From contig JAQFVV010000072.1 in NCBI GenBank assembly GCA_028023455.1, positions 2,316,501 to 2,380,500 on the forward strand: a stretch of DNA of 64,000 nt, read 5' to 3'. Made by a program: the position numbers and the translations under genes. This DNA comes from Epiperipatus broadwayi. Taxonomy: Eukaryota > Onychophora > Udeonychophora > Euonychophora > Peripatidae. Positions 43,621 to 54,400 of the stretch are shown piece by piece. The first letter of the stretch is position 1, and every line of letters begins with the position of its first letter. The notes beneath the pieces were generated by a model, which saw only the letters and a list, made by a program, of their open reading frames with translations, did no database searches and was not told where the DNA came from.

Positions 43621-44303
43621 AATACTACAAAAATGTCACATGATCCTCTCCTATCCTTATTTGTATGATTCCAAGGGCAGTTATCTTCACTCTATTCTAA
43701 AGCTAACATTAACATTGAGTAATCAGTAGACATCATCATAATTAAAATTTTCCCAAATGGTTCCTGGCTTTTGCATTTATCAGTGAAGACTAGAATTAAA
43801 AATATGTAAAAACTGAGTTGCTGTCAAAACTATATAACTAGTTAATACCAAAAGATTTTTTTTTCTTTTAAAGTCAAGTTATTTACCTAGAACAGTACAA
43901 AAAAAAAAAGAGGTGGTTGTTAGACGGTTAAGTGCATTAAACCAAGTCAAAAGCTAAAAATCAATCTGAACATCAGGATTTTGTAGCATCCTGCCATCTG
44001 TTCCATTGATTATTCAAGCTTACAGTAGATGATTAGAGAAGAATGAAAATTGCTATTACACAGGTAAAGGATATATTTAAAATAAAAAAAAAAATGCTAA
44101 CAACCCCATTTAATAGCAAATGAATATTGACTTCTCTAAAACTATTTCTTTTCTTCTTTTTTTTTTTTTGGGGGGGGGGGTGCTGGAGAAGTCTTAAACT
44201 TACAGCAGGCTATTTAAGACTGATTTATATATTTATAATAAAACACCAATAGGCTTATTAATAATACCAAAAATAAAAGAAATATTGAAGCAACCTCCAG
44301 GTA
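43621..44303. other. Intergenic, nothing firm
   Basis: Weak family A resemblance near 43740-44035 (AAATCAATCTGAACATCAGG, TTCCATTGATTATTCAAGC). A T-run then G-run lies at 44158-44181. Confidence 0.4.
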
Positions 44304-44622
44304 GTATATAGAATTGTGTGCCTTCAAATGGGGTATGATGCTGTTTATTATGGTGAAACTCATGCCACAATTGGCAATAGATTGGCGCAACACAAATACA
44401 CATATACAAGAGCAATAACCAAAAAAAGAAGGAAGTTCTGTATTTGCTGACCACCAGCAAGAGCTCGACCACAGATTTGAACCCTCCAAGGCTGATATAT
44501 TATGCACAGAAAGAAATGACATTAAGAGAAAAATCAAGGAAGCTTGTTTTATCACCAATGATATCAGCTCAATAAATAGAAAAGACACTTGTTTTGCTAT
44601 TTCCAAAAAATGGATAATATAG
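44304..44622 (+). pseudogene. GIY-YIG domain of a Penelope-like element, frameshifted copy
   Basis: The plus strand reads VYRIVC at 44304-44321, then VYYGET and an IGNRLAQHKYTYTRA helix to about 44420. After a frameshift near an A run it continues GSSVFADHQQEL, CTERNDIKRKIKEACF and finally SKKWII with the stop at 44620-44622. Block by block this is the same protein end as the minus-strand copy at 3222-3635. The minus-strand frames of 183 and 79 codons over this locus are shadows. It is not functional because of the frameshift and the missing reverse transcriptase. Confidence 0.8.
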
Positions 44623-45260
44623 GAGATAGTTTTGCATACATTTGCATATAATGTCGTTAATAATCTAAGATAGTGGTCTTCAACCACCGGTCCACGGCCC
44701 GGTACCGGGCCGTAGATGTTTTTTTGCTGGTCCGCGATAGACTGGCAAGAAAGTTTTAATAACAAAATAATAAGACTTTAAACTTTTAATTAATATAAAC
44801 AATTTTTATTTATTTTTTTCATCGCACTTTTACCTGATTAAAAAAAAAGAAACAACAAAATCTAATCAGTCATACATAAATTAATTTGTTTTTCTAGTTA
44901 TCACAGATGTTTATGAGGGGGGGGGGGGGGGGGTAGAATTAAATTTTTTATTACTTTTCTAAAAAAATTCAAAATTAAAAAAAAAAAAGTTTTTTATTAT
45001 ACAAACTCCATATATATATATAACTTCATCTAAGGCTAAACTGTTTACATCTTTAAGAAAATTTATCTATAGACTTCTGCTGGTCCATGAAACCTTATCC
45101 TTATTTTTGCCGGTCCGCGAAACCTTATCCTTATTTTTACCGGTCCGCAGGTGTGAAAAGGTTAAAGACCACTGATCTAAGAGACTATGATTATGGAGTA
45201 ACAAAACTCTGAAAGCGCTTAGTCTGCAGAAATTATGATATTGAAAGCCTACAGAAATTA
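44623..45260 (+). mobile_element. PLE 3' flank interrupted by a hAT-type insertion
   Basis: After the GIY-YIG stop, the flank runs to 44670, resumes at 45175, and includes GATTATGGAGTAACAAAACT and CTGAAAGCGCTTAG. This parallels the GATTATGAGAGCTAAGTTCT and TTGAAAGCG order of the PLE arms near 3.7 kb. It supports both loci belonging to one PLE family. Confidence 0.6.
44671..45174. mobile_element. Non-autonomous hAT-type DNA transposon, 504 bp
   Basis: Termini TAGTGGTCTTCAACC and GGTTAAAGACCACTG are inverted repeats with 13 of 15 matches. ATCTAAGA is duplicated exactly at 44663-44670 and 45175-45182. An 8-bp duplication with this type of terminus is typical of hAT elements. Subterminal CCGGTCC motifs recur in both halves, including a GGCCCGGTACCGGGCC palindrome near 44695 and a 28-bp direct repeat near 45095-45150. 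There is no transposase frame. Confidence 0.85.
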
Positions 45261-45604
45261 TTATATAAAAAAGTTTCACCGCGTTGCGTGTTATTAATTA
45301 TAATAACTATAATAAAAAAGATCTGTTAACATAAATTACTACAAGAAATTAATTTACTATCCCACCCCTGATACTGTAAATTTTAAAAGCACTGATAGTT
45401 GTGATTGACTAACAATATTAGAAAAACTAAATTGTGTTATATCATTCATTTTACATTTTCATACATAAATTTTACAATTTTAATTTTAAAATTATAAATA
45501 CAGTTTACATTTACATCCATAAATTCAACATAACATTGTATCATTTCTCTTATATTATTTTACAAAATTATCTATATTATACACATCAACATACTACATT
45601 TTGA
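45261..45604. other. AT-rich intergenic, nothing recognised
   Basis: No gene or repeat assigned. Confidence 0.4.
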
Positions 45605-45890
45605 TTTACAGGTGCCAAACTTTTTGCAGCTACATCTTTAACACCATTCACTTCAGATAAATATATTAATAATTATTACTAATCATTTATTAGTCTAAAA
45701 ATTATATAATTCCTAACCCACCTATAAACTTTTAACTCAATTAAAAATTAATATATCTAATTTTAATTAAACGTAATGACATGAAGTAATTAATCGATGT
45801 TCGTTTCTCTTTCTTCATACATATCTTTTTTAAATATAATTAAAAACAAAACTATCATTACTACACATTCTTGAAGTGAAGGACTCCAAG
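45605..45890 (-). repeat. Family B retrozyme-like body, minus strand
   Basis: AGGTGCCAAACTTTTTGCAG, ATTACTAATCATTTATTAG and TTAAAAATTAATATA keep the order of the minus-strand copy at 19.93-20.07 kb. It contains no ribozyme core. Confidence 0.55.
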
Positions 45891-45894
45891 ATAG

Positions 45895-45999
45895 TCAAGT
45901 GTTGGTGGTCGAAAGGTCAGCACAGCCACCTTACAGGCAGTTGTCCCGGGTTAGTGGGTTCACTTCCCGGCCGATGCTATGACATATGAAAAAAAAAGG
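45895..45999 (+). repeat. tRNA-Gly-derived SINE
   Basis: Starts AGTGTTGGTGGTCGAAAGG, has CTTACAGGCAG in the anticodon arm, the T arm GGGTTCACTTCCCGG and an ATGCTATGACATATG tail ending in A residues. Confidence 0.75.
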
Positions 46000-46185
46000 A
46001 CAGCAAAATACACTTCATGCTGATCAAGTATAATTGTAGCATTGTAAATAAATGTTTGAATGCATATGCAAATCAATAAAAAAGGAATGGAGTTAAAAAC
46101 ATTAGTAAATATAAATGTTACTGTGATAAGATATTTAAATACGGAATTTAAATTTATTTATAACTTTATATATATATATGTCAAA

Positions 46186-46256
46186 GCATTGACCAGGAAG
46201 CGAACCCGGGCCAGCTGCTTGGAAAGCAGCTATGCTAACCGCTAGGCCACCAACGC
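46186..46256 (-). repeat. tRNA-Gly(UCC)-like SINE copy that still folds as a tRNA
   Basis: Minus strand, 71 nt. The acceptor strands GCGTTGG and TCAATGC pair over all seven positions, counting two G-U pairs. The anticodon arm GCTGC-TTTCCAA-GCAGC is perfect and shows anticodon TCC (glycine). The T arm is CCCGG-TTCGC-CTGG-like with one mismatch. A TGACATATATA tail and no T-run terminator follow, and the copy sits among SINEs of the same family. I read it as a SINE close to its tRNA-Gly parent; a tRNA pseudogene is the alternative. Confidence 0.6.
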
Positions 46257-46269
46257 TTGACTATTTATA

Positions 46270-46635
46270 ACGTTTTAACACCAAAATCAGTAATAATATA
46301 TTTTTTATATTTACGATAGGTTTTGGAATGTGTTCAATCCTCAGGCTTATATATTGCACACTTATACATAAATAATTCTATTTTTTTTCATTCTGTATTA
46401 TTTTTTTATATATACCCGTAGTCTTAAAATGTTTTAGATTTTCATATTTTAAAATATGTAGTTTTAGATTTTGAAATAACTTACATTAACTTTTTTAATG
46501 TTTTCGATTAAAACATTCCATTATCGATTTCTTACTTGCTAAAATACATTTTCAATACATTTGATTAACAAAAGATGTTATTACATTAACTGAAATACAG
46601 GCTTATTATATATCTGTATCAATATATGTAATATA
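46270..46635. other. AT-rich intergenic, nothing recognised
   Basis: No gene or repeat assigned. Confidence 0.4.
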
Positions 46636-46729
46636 TAGGGTATAGAGCACTGACTTTCATTTGACCCACCACTCTCCACTCTATCTCATAACACTGATAC
46701 ACTTAAACACATATGTTGAAAAGATAAAT

Positions 46730-46784
46730 AATCTCCAATATACGTATTTCATGCTAAACCAGCAATCATCAGTTGGTCCAGATT
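46730..46784 (-). ncRNA. Type I hammerhead ribozyme, family C, left arm
   Basis: Minus strand: stem I AATC/GATT and CCAA/TTGG, CTGATGA (46766-46772), stem II TGCT/AGCA with a U-U mismatch at its base, GAAA, self-complementary TACGTA and the ATA triplet. Core bases are intact. The base mismatch in stem II lowers confidence in activity. Confidence 0.7.
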
Positions 46785-47124
46785 ATCATCTCTACACATA
46801 TATGCAATAAGTGCTCAGATATATATTAAGAGAGCCAATTTTTATATTTTAATGGACAGGCTTCAATCCCCTCCACACTCCAATTCTTCAATCGTCCATC
46901 CAATGTCCTTTACATGAGGGGTCAGATTTACTTTAGGTCAACATGGGTGTGACAAGAATCTCGACCTCAGGGTGGCCTGTGAGCATTCCATCATCAGATT
47001 ATCAATTGGATGGACGGTTGAAGAATTGGAGTGTGGAGTGGATTGAAGCCTGTCCATTAAAGTATGAAGATGGGCTATCTAAATATATATCTGAGCACTT
47101 ACTGCATATATGTGTAGAGATAAT

Positions 47125-47179
47125 AATCTGGACCAACTGATGATTCCTGGTTTAGCATGAAATACGTATATTGGTGATT
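47125..47179 (+). ncRNA. Type I hammerhead ribozyme, family C, right arm
   Basis: CTGATGA is at 47137-47143, GAAA at 47159-47162, self-complementary TACGTA at 47163-47168, then TA and TTGG at 47171-47174. Stem I is as in the left arm. Stem II has an extra mismatch (TTCCTGG against AGCAT). Confidence 0.65.
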
Positions 47180-47278
47180 ATTTATCTTTTCGACATATAT
47201 GTGTTCAAGTGTACCAATGTTATGAGATAGAGTGGAGAGTGGTGGGTCAAGTGAAAGTCTGTGCTCACATACCCTATA

Positions 47279-49234
47279 TAAAAGACGTTATAGTAGATCT
47301 CAAATAGCTATGGAGTTAATTATCTTCAGCTTATTTAAAATATTTACCGAATTTTTTTTAACTACTAAGACCAGCTACAAGCTCATATATACACAATTTT
47401 TTTTTTAATGGAGCAAATGAATCTCCTTGGAATTGTAATATTCCTCAAGTTTTGAATGAAAGATGATAGAAAGTCTATCACTGAACTCGTTATATAAGTT
47501 CCACTGTGATGGTATGTGTGTGTGTATACAGCTCTAGCTATGAATCCCAAAATAACTTAATAATAAAGGCAAAAGTAGAAACTGTTTAGGAATGGGTTTC
47601 TTACTGTATTACCATCTGGAAATCATTGTATAGTAAGCTTACCCATAAATGGAATTGCTTTGTTTTAGGTATATCTTCTCAGTAATTGTAGTGATTGATA
47701 ATTAGTTAACAAAAAAATAAAAATATTTTATTTATTCATTTAAATGTTGACATCTTCAAATGATATTGAAAAGCATTTGTTTTCAAGGAAATAAGATTAT
47801 TTAATTCTTTTCCCCATTCTGTAAAAGAAAAAATTGATCTAAAAATGTAGGGGAAAATGATAAGTTTCCCGTCTAAGTGAAAACATTATAATTTTTCAAA
47901 ATATTATCGCTTTCAAAATTAAACAATTTTTTTTTAAAAAATATATATATATTATGGTTTATTTCTATTATGTCGAAGAAATTTTCAATAATATTAGTAT
48001 AAGATGTATGATAAAAACTGCTCCAAAAAAAACGAGCACATTTAATCTTCAGATAACAATGTGGGCAATAATATAGTAAGACTAATATTTAACTGATCAG
48101 GTAAAAAAATCAAATGTTTAAGAAAACTGTTACAAGAGTAGATTAAAGATCAGTAATAATATTTTTTTAAAAAAAATATTTAACCCAACACAATTTTATA
48201 ACAATAAATCATTTTTCTAGACTGTCTTTTTTTAATACTGTATCAATGACATTTTTTTTACGTCAAAAAAAATACGGAAAAGTATGGAAATATATATTTA
48301 AAAAATATGTAAAAAGTTTTACTTTTGAATATATTGTTAAGACTACAGATATGATAAATTAGAGTTTTAAAATGACAGCATGCTATAAAAAAAATGACCA
48401 AGAAATATTTTTAATAACTAAAATTTTATATATAAAAAAGAAAAAATTCCCATGTGACCGCCATTTTTTTTATTTTTTGGTCTATCATGATTTATAGTGA
48501 AAGGCAGTAAAAGAACGCAAGATTTTAAAATGATGTATAATCTATAGTCATGCAGAGACTTTTCTTGAATTAAAAGAAGTTACTATCAATCTACAACCGT
48601 GACAATTTGTTTAGCTAGATTTATGTTTATGTTGGCCTAAAGCTTTTAAAAATGGAATTTTATATGTAGTTATATAACAGACTATTTCCATCTGTAATTG
48701 AAATGTTTTTTACAAAAATATAAAACTTCTTTACGTCTTTCAAAAGACATTTAACTATTGGTAATTATAGACAGTCTTTCAAAATACATTTAATTATTGG
48801 TAATTATAGACAATGTGGCATTTTTCTTTTCTCTTTATCAGGTGTTGATTGTCTGATCCCAGACATAAGTATTAAACTAATAAACTTTAGTTCAAGAATA
48901 TTGAGAATGTAAGTTGACGATCTTATTTGTTTGTTTTTTTCTTGGAGACATAATGGCTATAGTCATTTGTGAGTGGCTGTTGCTTATAATAATGATAGCT
49001 AAATACAGTAAAAACTTCAACAGCCCGTACAATCTGTGATAGCCTGATATTTATAAACTAAAAAAGAATGTAATATTTCAAATTTAAGTTATACTTTCCT
49101 CCTGTTGGAATTTTATTGAATTTATTCCTTGAAATAGAAACATATGTGTAAAATATAGATAGTAAGTTCACATGGAAATACACTAAAACCATGAACTCTA
49201 CATAATACAATCAAATGGTTTATAGCATGAAAAA
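47279..49234. other. AT-rich intergenic, nothing recognised
   Basis: No frame, RNA or transposon end recognised. A direct duplication containing CATTTAACTATTGGTAATTA occurs near 48748 and 48790. Confidence 0.4.
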
Positions 49235-49350
49235 ACACACGAAGTTCGAGCATCAGAACTGGCAAAATTCAGCCGCAATCCATGAACGTTTGAGCTCGTA
49301 ATCCACCACTCTACTGCAGTACTGAATTACCAAACTCTTGTCTTGGGTGT
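49235..49350 (-). repeat. tRNA-derived SINE (GGCGCAG family), diverged, minus strand
   Basis: Minus strand carries CAGTAGAGTGGTGGATTACG and GCCAGTTCTGATGCTCGAAC in the order of this SINE family. Box A is barely recognisable. Confidence 0.45.
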
Positions 49351-49674
49351 TATATACTGGTGAATCCCTATACTAAGCACATTGCATAAGAATGACTATT
49401 AAAATTATTCTGATTGCTCTTTTATACTATCGGGTCTTGTCAATGCCATTCGCTGATAATTGTGGTTCATTTCTGTAGTTTTTCCCATAATTACAGTTTT
49501 TTTAAGTTTTTCTCCTCTTAGATAGCTAATTATAAAATAAAATTCCTAAAACTTAATTAACTAAAAAATAAATTATTTTGCATTTAAAGTCAGCAAGCCG
49601 CGTTGACAATTAATCAAAAACTAATAAGATAGGAAGAAACATTTTTTAGGCAGTAATTATTAATTGTGATAAGT
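49351..49674. other. AT-rich intergenic
   Basis: Nothing recognised. Confidence 0.4.
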
Positions 49675-49800
49675 TTGTTGCTGTCGGTGAAGTATCCGAC
49701 TTGGGATTGAGAAGTCCCAAAGCGATTCTGATGCTCACAATCCTGGCGTTCAAATTTCTTATTAACCCCTGAGAATAAAGCTATATGCCCTATTTTTTAG
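49675..49800 (+). repeat. tRNA-derived SINE (GGCGCAG family)
   Basis: CCGACTTGGGATTGAGAAGTC, GCGATTCTGATGCTC and CAAATTTCTTATTAACCC match the copies at 6.1 and 18.2 kb. Confidence 0.6.
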
Positions 49801-51483
49801 CTCAAGATGAGTTCTATCTCTTTGAATTTTCATATCGTGTGAATTAATTAAAAAATAAATTATTACTTATATGCACAGATAGTGGTATTACAAATGAGAC
49901 TTTAGAAAAAACTGATAAATTTCAAAACGCACTAGGTCAAAAATTGCTGAAAATTATAAATATTAAAATTAATAATATTACCACTGCAGGATTTTTTTTT
50001 TAGTAAATTATTTTCAAAAAATAAATTAATTCAATCTAATTTGATTATTAACATTTTTTACATCATACTAATTTGTATACTTCAATATAATATAGCAAAA
50101 ACTATTATATATTTATTTACCAAGCAATAACTAGATGGTGGCCAACTTGATTGGTGTTTAACATGAGAAAATACGGTAAATAAATTACTCCCAAAAAAAA
50201 AAAAAGTTGTAGCAGTATTAGAAAATTGTAGAAACGATTGATATATGGTCCTTTTTACTTTTTAGTGATGGATAAACTCTGTATTACATAAATCTCTGCT
50301 CTACAATGTTACTGGCTGTCAAATATGAGACTGATAATTATCAAGGCCTTCTAACAGATTTAAAAATGCATATCAAATAAAAACAAATTTGCGGCAAAAA
50401 AGGGAATAAATAATTTCAGATTTGGGAAATAAATAATCAATAGTTTACTATTCGGGAGATCAGCCCTGGTAATGATTTGTGATACAGAGATCTTTTAACA
50501 TTTGAATCCAACATTTTATCACTCCAATAACCCACTCAAGGAAAATAATGATTTTGTTGCTAAGGAGGTCACATAATGTTCAAGCCCGGTAATGACAGAA
50601 TTATGCTACAACTAGTACATCTTTAGCCTTTTTTTTTTTTTTTAAAAAAAAAAAAAGATTCCTTAATTTAAATGAATAAAAAAAAACAGAAGTTTTAAAG
50701 TGTTATTTTAACAACAATTAACATGTTCTAATAATTTCAATAAATAAATGTAAGGATCATGTTTGCATTTCTAATAGCTGCTACAATTTATGTGCCTCTT
50801 ATATTCACAAAATTAAGTATCACCATATTTATAGTGTTTAAGCATTAATTCATGACAAAAAACCATAAATAATCAACACTAATTTACTCTCTAGTTCAGG
50901 GATGGTGAACCTCTGACTTACAGGCCAACTCTCAATAGACCCACAGACATTTTCAAAAACATATGTAAAATTAACCAGTATAAAACTTCTATTTAAATGA
51001 GTGCTTATGTGCAAATACTAAATTAAGAGTTAAGTAAAATAAATTACTTTCTCACCTACAGAGGTAAGCTAATTATCAAATATAATAGGTTAATTTTTAA
51101 ATCAATAATTTCAAGTGGCTTGCAAATGAGATTATAAATATCTAAATGGTCCTTGGTAGAAAAAGGTTCCCCACTCCTGCTCTAATTACAAGATACCCAT
51201 TTATTGAAGAATAATTGAGATGGAAGAATCTGGGCTATCTATTGATACTTTAACTTGAATATGAATCTCAGATTAAAAGCATGTACACAACTGTTCTTAT
51301 TGCTATGTATATATTGTTCTTTCAAAAAAAAAAAGTGTATTACAAAAAGTTATACATTGTTCACAGTCAAATACATATATATATAATTAAGAAAAGGCAC
51401 TTTGGTATTATATAAAAACTTTTTATCATGATATTCATTCCACAAATTTCAAAAAAATTTAATATTTATATTTTTAATAATAT
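49801..51483. other. AT-rich intergenic, nothing recognised
   Basis: No gene. T-run and A-run sequences near 50630-50655 could pair as a simple hairpin. Confidence 0.4.
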
Positions 51484-54400
51484 ATTATAAATTAATGGCT
51501 GCAGAAAGAGGTTTGCTATTAACTGAAAGGAGACCCTTTGATTCCTCTTGGAGGCCTTAAAGGAACCGAGCAGGGCAAATTCCTAATGTCCACTCCATAC
51601 GTTCTTGTCGTTGTAGCTGTTATTACTATGTGATTATTCATATAGTATATGAACATGGATGGGCTGCTCACCAACACGCATTAGCCAGCATGGTGAGTTT
51701 ATTGGCTTTTTACCTCTGAGTTTAAGATCAAGAAACACCATGGTCTTTCTTCTCAGTGCCTGATAAGGCAGAATGAATGTTTGTGTAAATGATAAATATT
51801 TTTCCAATACATATATACAATTATGACAGACAAAAATAAAGCATGGCCCTTATTCCCAGGAGGCTGTAAAGTCACCAACCAAGGCAGCGGTTGGTGGCCG
51901 AAGGCGGAGGGTGCTAAGAATCCCCTGATTGTGGACCCAGGCTGCCATTTGATGACGACTTTTTATTTAGGTACTTACAACTGCAGATCACTTTCAAGTG
52001 AAGGAAGATTGCAAGAATTAGAAGAAGAATTGTCTTATATTAAATGGGACATTATTGGACTTTGTGAAGTTAGAAGAAAAGGTGAAGAAACAATTGATTT
52101 AAAAAGTGGACATATACTCTATTATAAAGGCACACATATTGGAAATACAAGTGGAGTAGGATTCATTATAAATAAAAAGTGGAAGAACAATATTGTGGAG
52201 ATTGATGGTGTATCGGACAGAGTTGCAAGATTAGTTATACAACTTAATAGCAGATACCAAATGCAGATAATTCAGGTTTATGCCCCAACAAGTTCTCATA
52301 GTGATGAAGTAGTAGAAGATTTTTATATGGATGTACAAAAGGCTTTTGATCAGAGTAAACAACATTTTAAAATTGTTATGGGAGACTTTAATGCTAGAAT
52401 TGGTAGACAAATGAAAGATGAAATTGCTGTAGGTAGTTTTGGTTATGGTAATAGAAATGAGAGAGGACATAGACTTGTGGAGTTTGCAGAAAAAGAAAAA
52501 CTTTATATTATGAATTCATTTTTTGAGAAAAATGTTAAAAGGAAATGGACATGGAAGCATCCAAATGAAGGTACATCAGAATTGGATTATATTTTGACTA
52601 ACAGGAAATACATATTTCAAGATTGTAATGTTCTTAATAAATTTAACACAGGAAGTGATCATCGATTAGTAAGGTGTAAATTACATGTTAATGTAAAACT
52701 AGAGAGACAAAAATTATTAAGAAAAACAATATTTACAGTTGATATTCCTAATCTTCAGAAACATTCTAATGAATTTAAATTAGAACTTACAAATAGGTTT
52801 CAAGTGTTAGGAGATTTTGAACATGATTCAGATTTGAATGAAATTAATATGAAAATAACTGATACACTTTTAAAAACTGCAACAAAGATAGCTGGTAGAA
52901 AAAAGCAGCAATTGACTAATAAAATTTCTACTGAGACTAGAGAATTTATGAAGAAAAGAAGGAATATGAAGATATACAAAAATGATGTATTAAAAAGAAT
53001 TGAATATCTCGAATTTTGTAAAATGGTACGGAAAAGAGTTGAAAATGATATAAGAAAGTATAACTGTGAAATAGCAAGGAAAGCTGTAGAAGAAAATAAA
53101 AGTCTCAAGAATGTTAAACAACATTTTGGTATTGGTAGGAAATTTATATCTGCAATAAGAAAAAAAGATGGAATTATTACTAAAAAGAGAGATGACATCA
53201 TGAAGTTGGTAGAAGATTTTTATCAAGAATTATATAGTAATAAAGAACAAGTACCTCCTATATCTATTACATCTTCCGAATTGCCCAGAATTTTAAATGA
53301 AGAAGTGAGACATGCAATTAAATGTATGAAGAAAGGAAAGGCTCCAGGAAATGATGGAATTATAATTGATATATTAAAAGAAGCAGGTGAAGAAATAGAA
53401 ACAATTTTAGCAAAGTTATATACCAAATGTCTAAATGATAAAGATGTACCGGAAGATTGGAAGAATGCAGTAATAATATTAATATTTAAAAAAGGTGATA
53501 AAGAAGATATTAGAAATTACAGACCTATCAGCCTTTTATCAGTTTTATATAAAATTTTTACCAAGATAATTACAACTCGTCTACAGAGAACTTTGGATTT
53601 CCACCAACCAAGAGAACAAGCTGGATTTAAAAGTGGTTTTAGTACAATAGATCATATCCAGGTATTGAGAGAAGTCATAGAAAGGACAAATGAATATGAG
53701 TTGTCATTATGTTTTGGATTTGTAGATTATGAAAAGGCATTCGATTCTATACACATTTCTTCAGTGATTAAAGCATTGGATCATCAAGGTATAGATCCAG
53801 GATATTGTCATATTTTAAAGAATATTTATAAAAATGCAACAGCAACAATTAGATTACATAATGATACTGGAAAAATCAACATTGAGAAAGGTGTAAGACA
53901 AGGTGACTCCATATCTCCAAAACTTTTTACAGCAGTGCTGCAAGAAGTATTTTGTGGATTAAAATGGGAAACTAAAGGAATGAAAGTAAATGGAGAGTAT
54001 TTAAGTCATTTAGATTTTGCAGATGATGTAGTTGTTTTTGCAAATAATGCTTCAGAGCTGCAGGAAATGTTGCAGGAGTTAGCAGATGAAAGTAGAAAAG
54101 TAGGACTAAAGATAAATGTTAAAAAGACTAAAGTAATGTTTAATCGATTTGCTCAAAATATGAAAATAAAGATTGATTATGAAGAATTAGAAAAAGTTAA
54201 CAGTTACAAATACCTTGGTCATATTATTAATACAGATGGAAACATAATGGAGGAAATTAATCATAGAATTAAACTTGGTTGGAGTGCTTTTGGTAGAAAT
54301 AACTTGATACTAAAAGGAAATATGCCTATGTGTTTGAAAAGAATGGTTTTTAACAAATGTGTTTTACCAGTTCTTACTTATGGATCTGAGACTTGGACAC

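Larger units (their letters stand above)
46636..47278. mobile_element. Family C retrozyme-like palindrome, best copy
   Basis: Arms of about 270-280 bp (46636-46905 and 46998-47278) flank a central segment of about 90 bp. Outer edges are ATATAGGGTAT..GAGCACTGACTTTC and its inverse. A hammerhead lies in each arm, minus strand left and plus strand right, so both read outward. The 65-codon plus frame at 46943-47140 is incidental. Confidence 0.8.

Noticed and set aside
44214-44765. Overlapping minus-strand frames of 183 and 79 codons with hydrophobic stretches
   Set aside because: They lie antisense to a recognisable PLE GIY-YIG segment and run into the hAT insertion. Hydrophobicity comes from the complement of Lys/Asn-rich codons.
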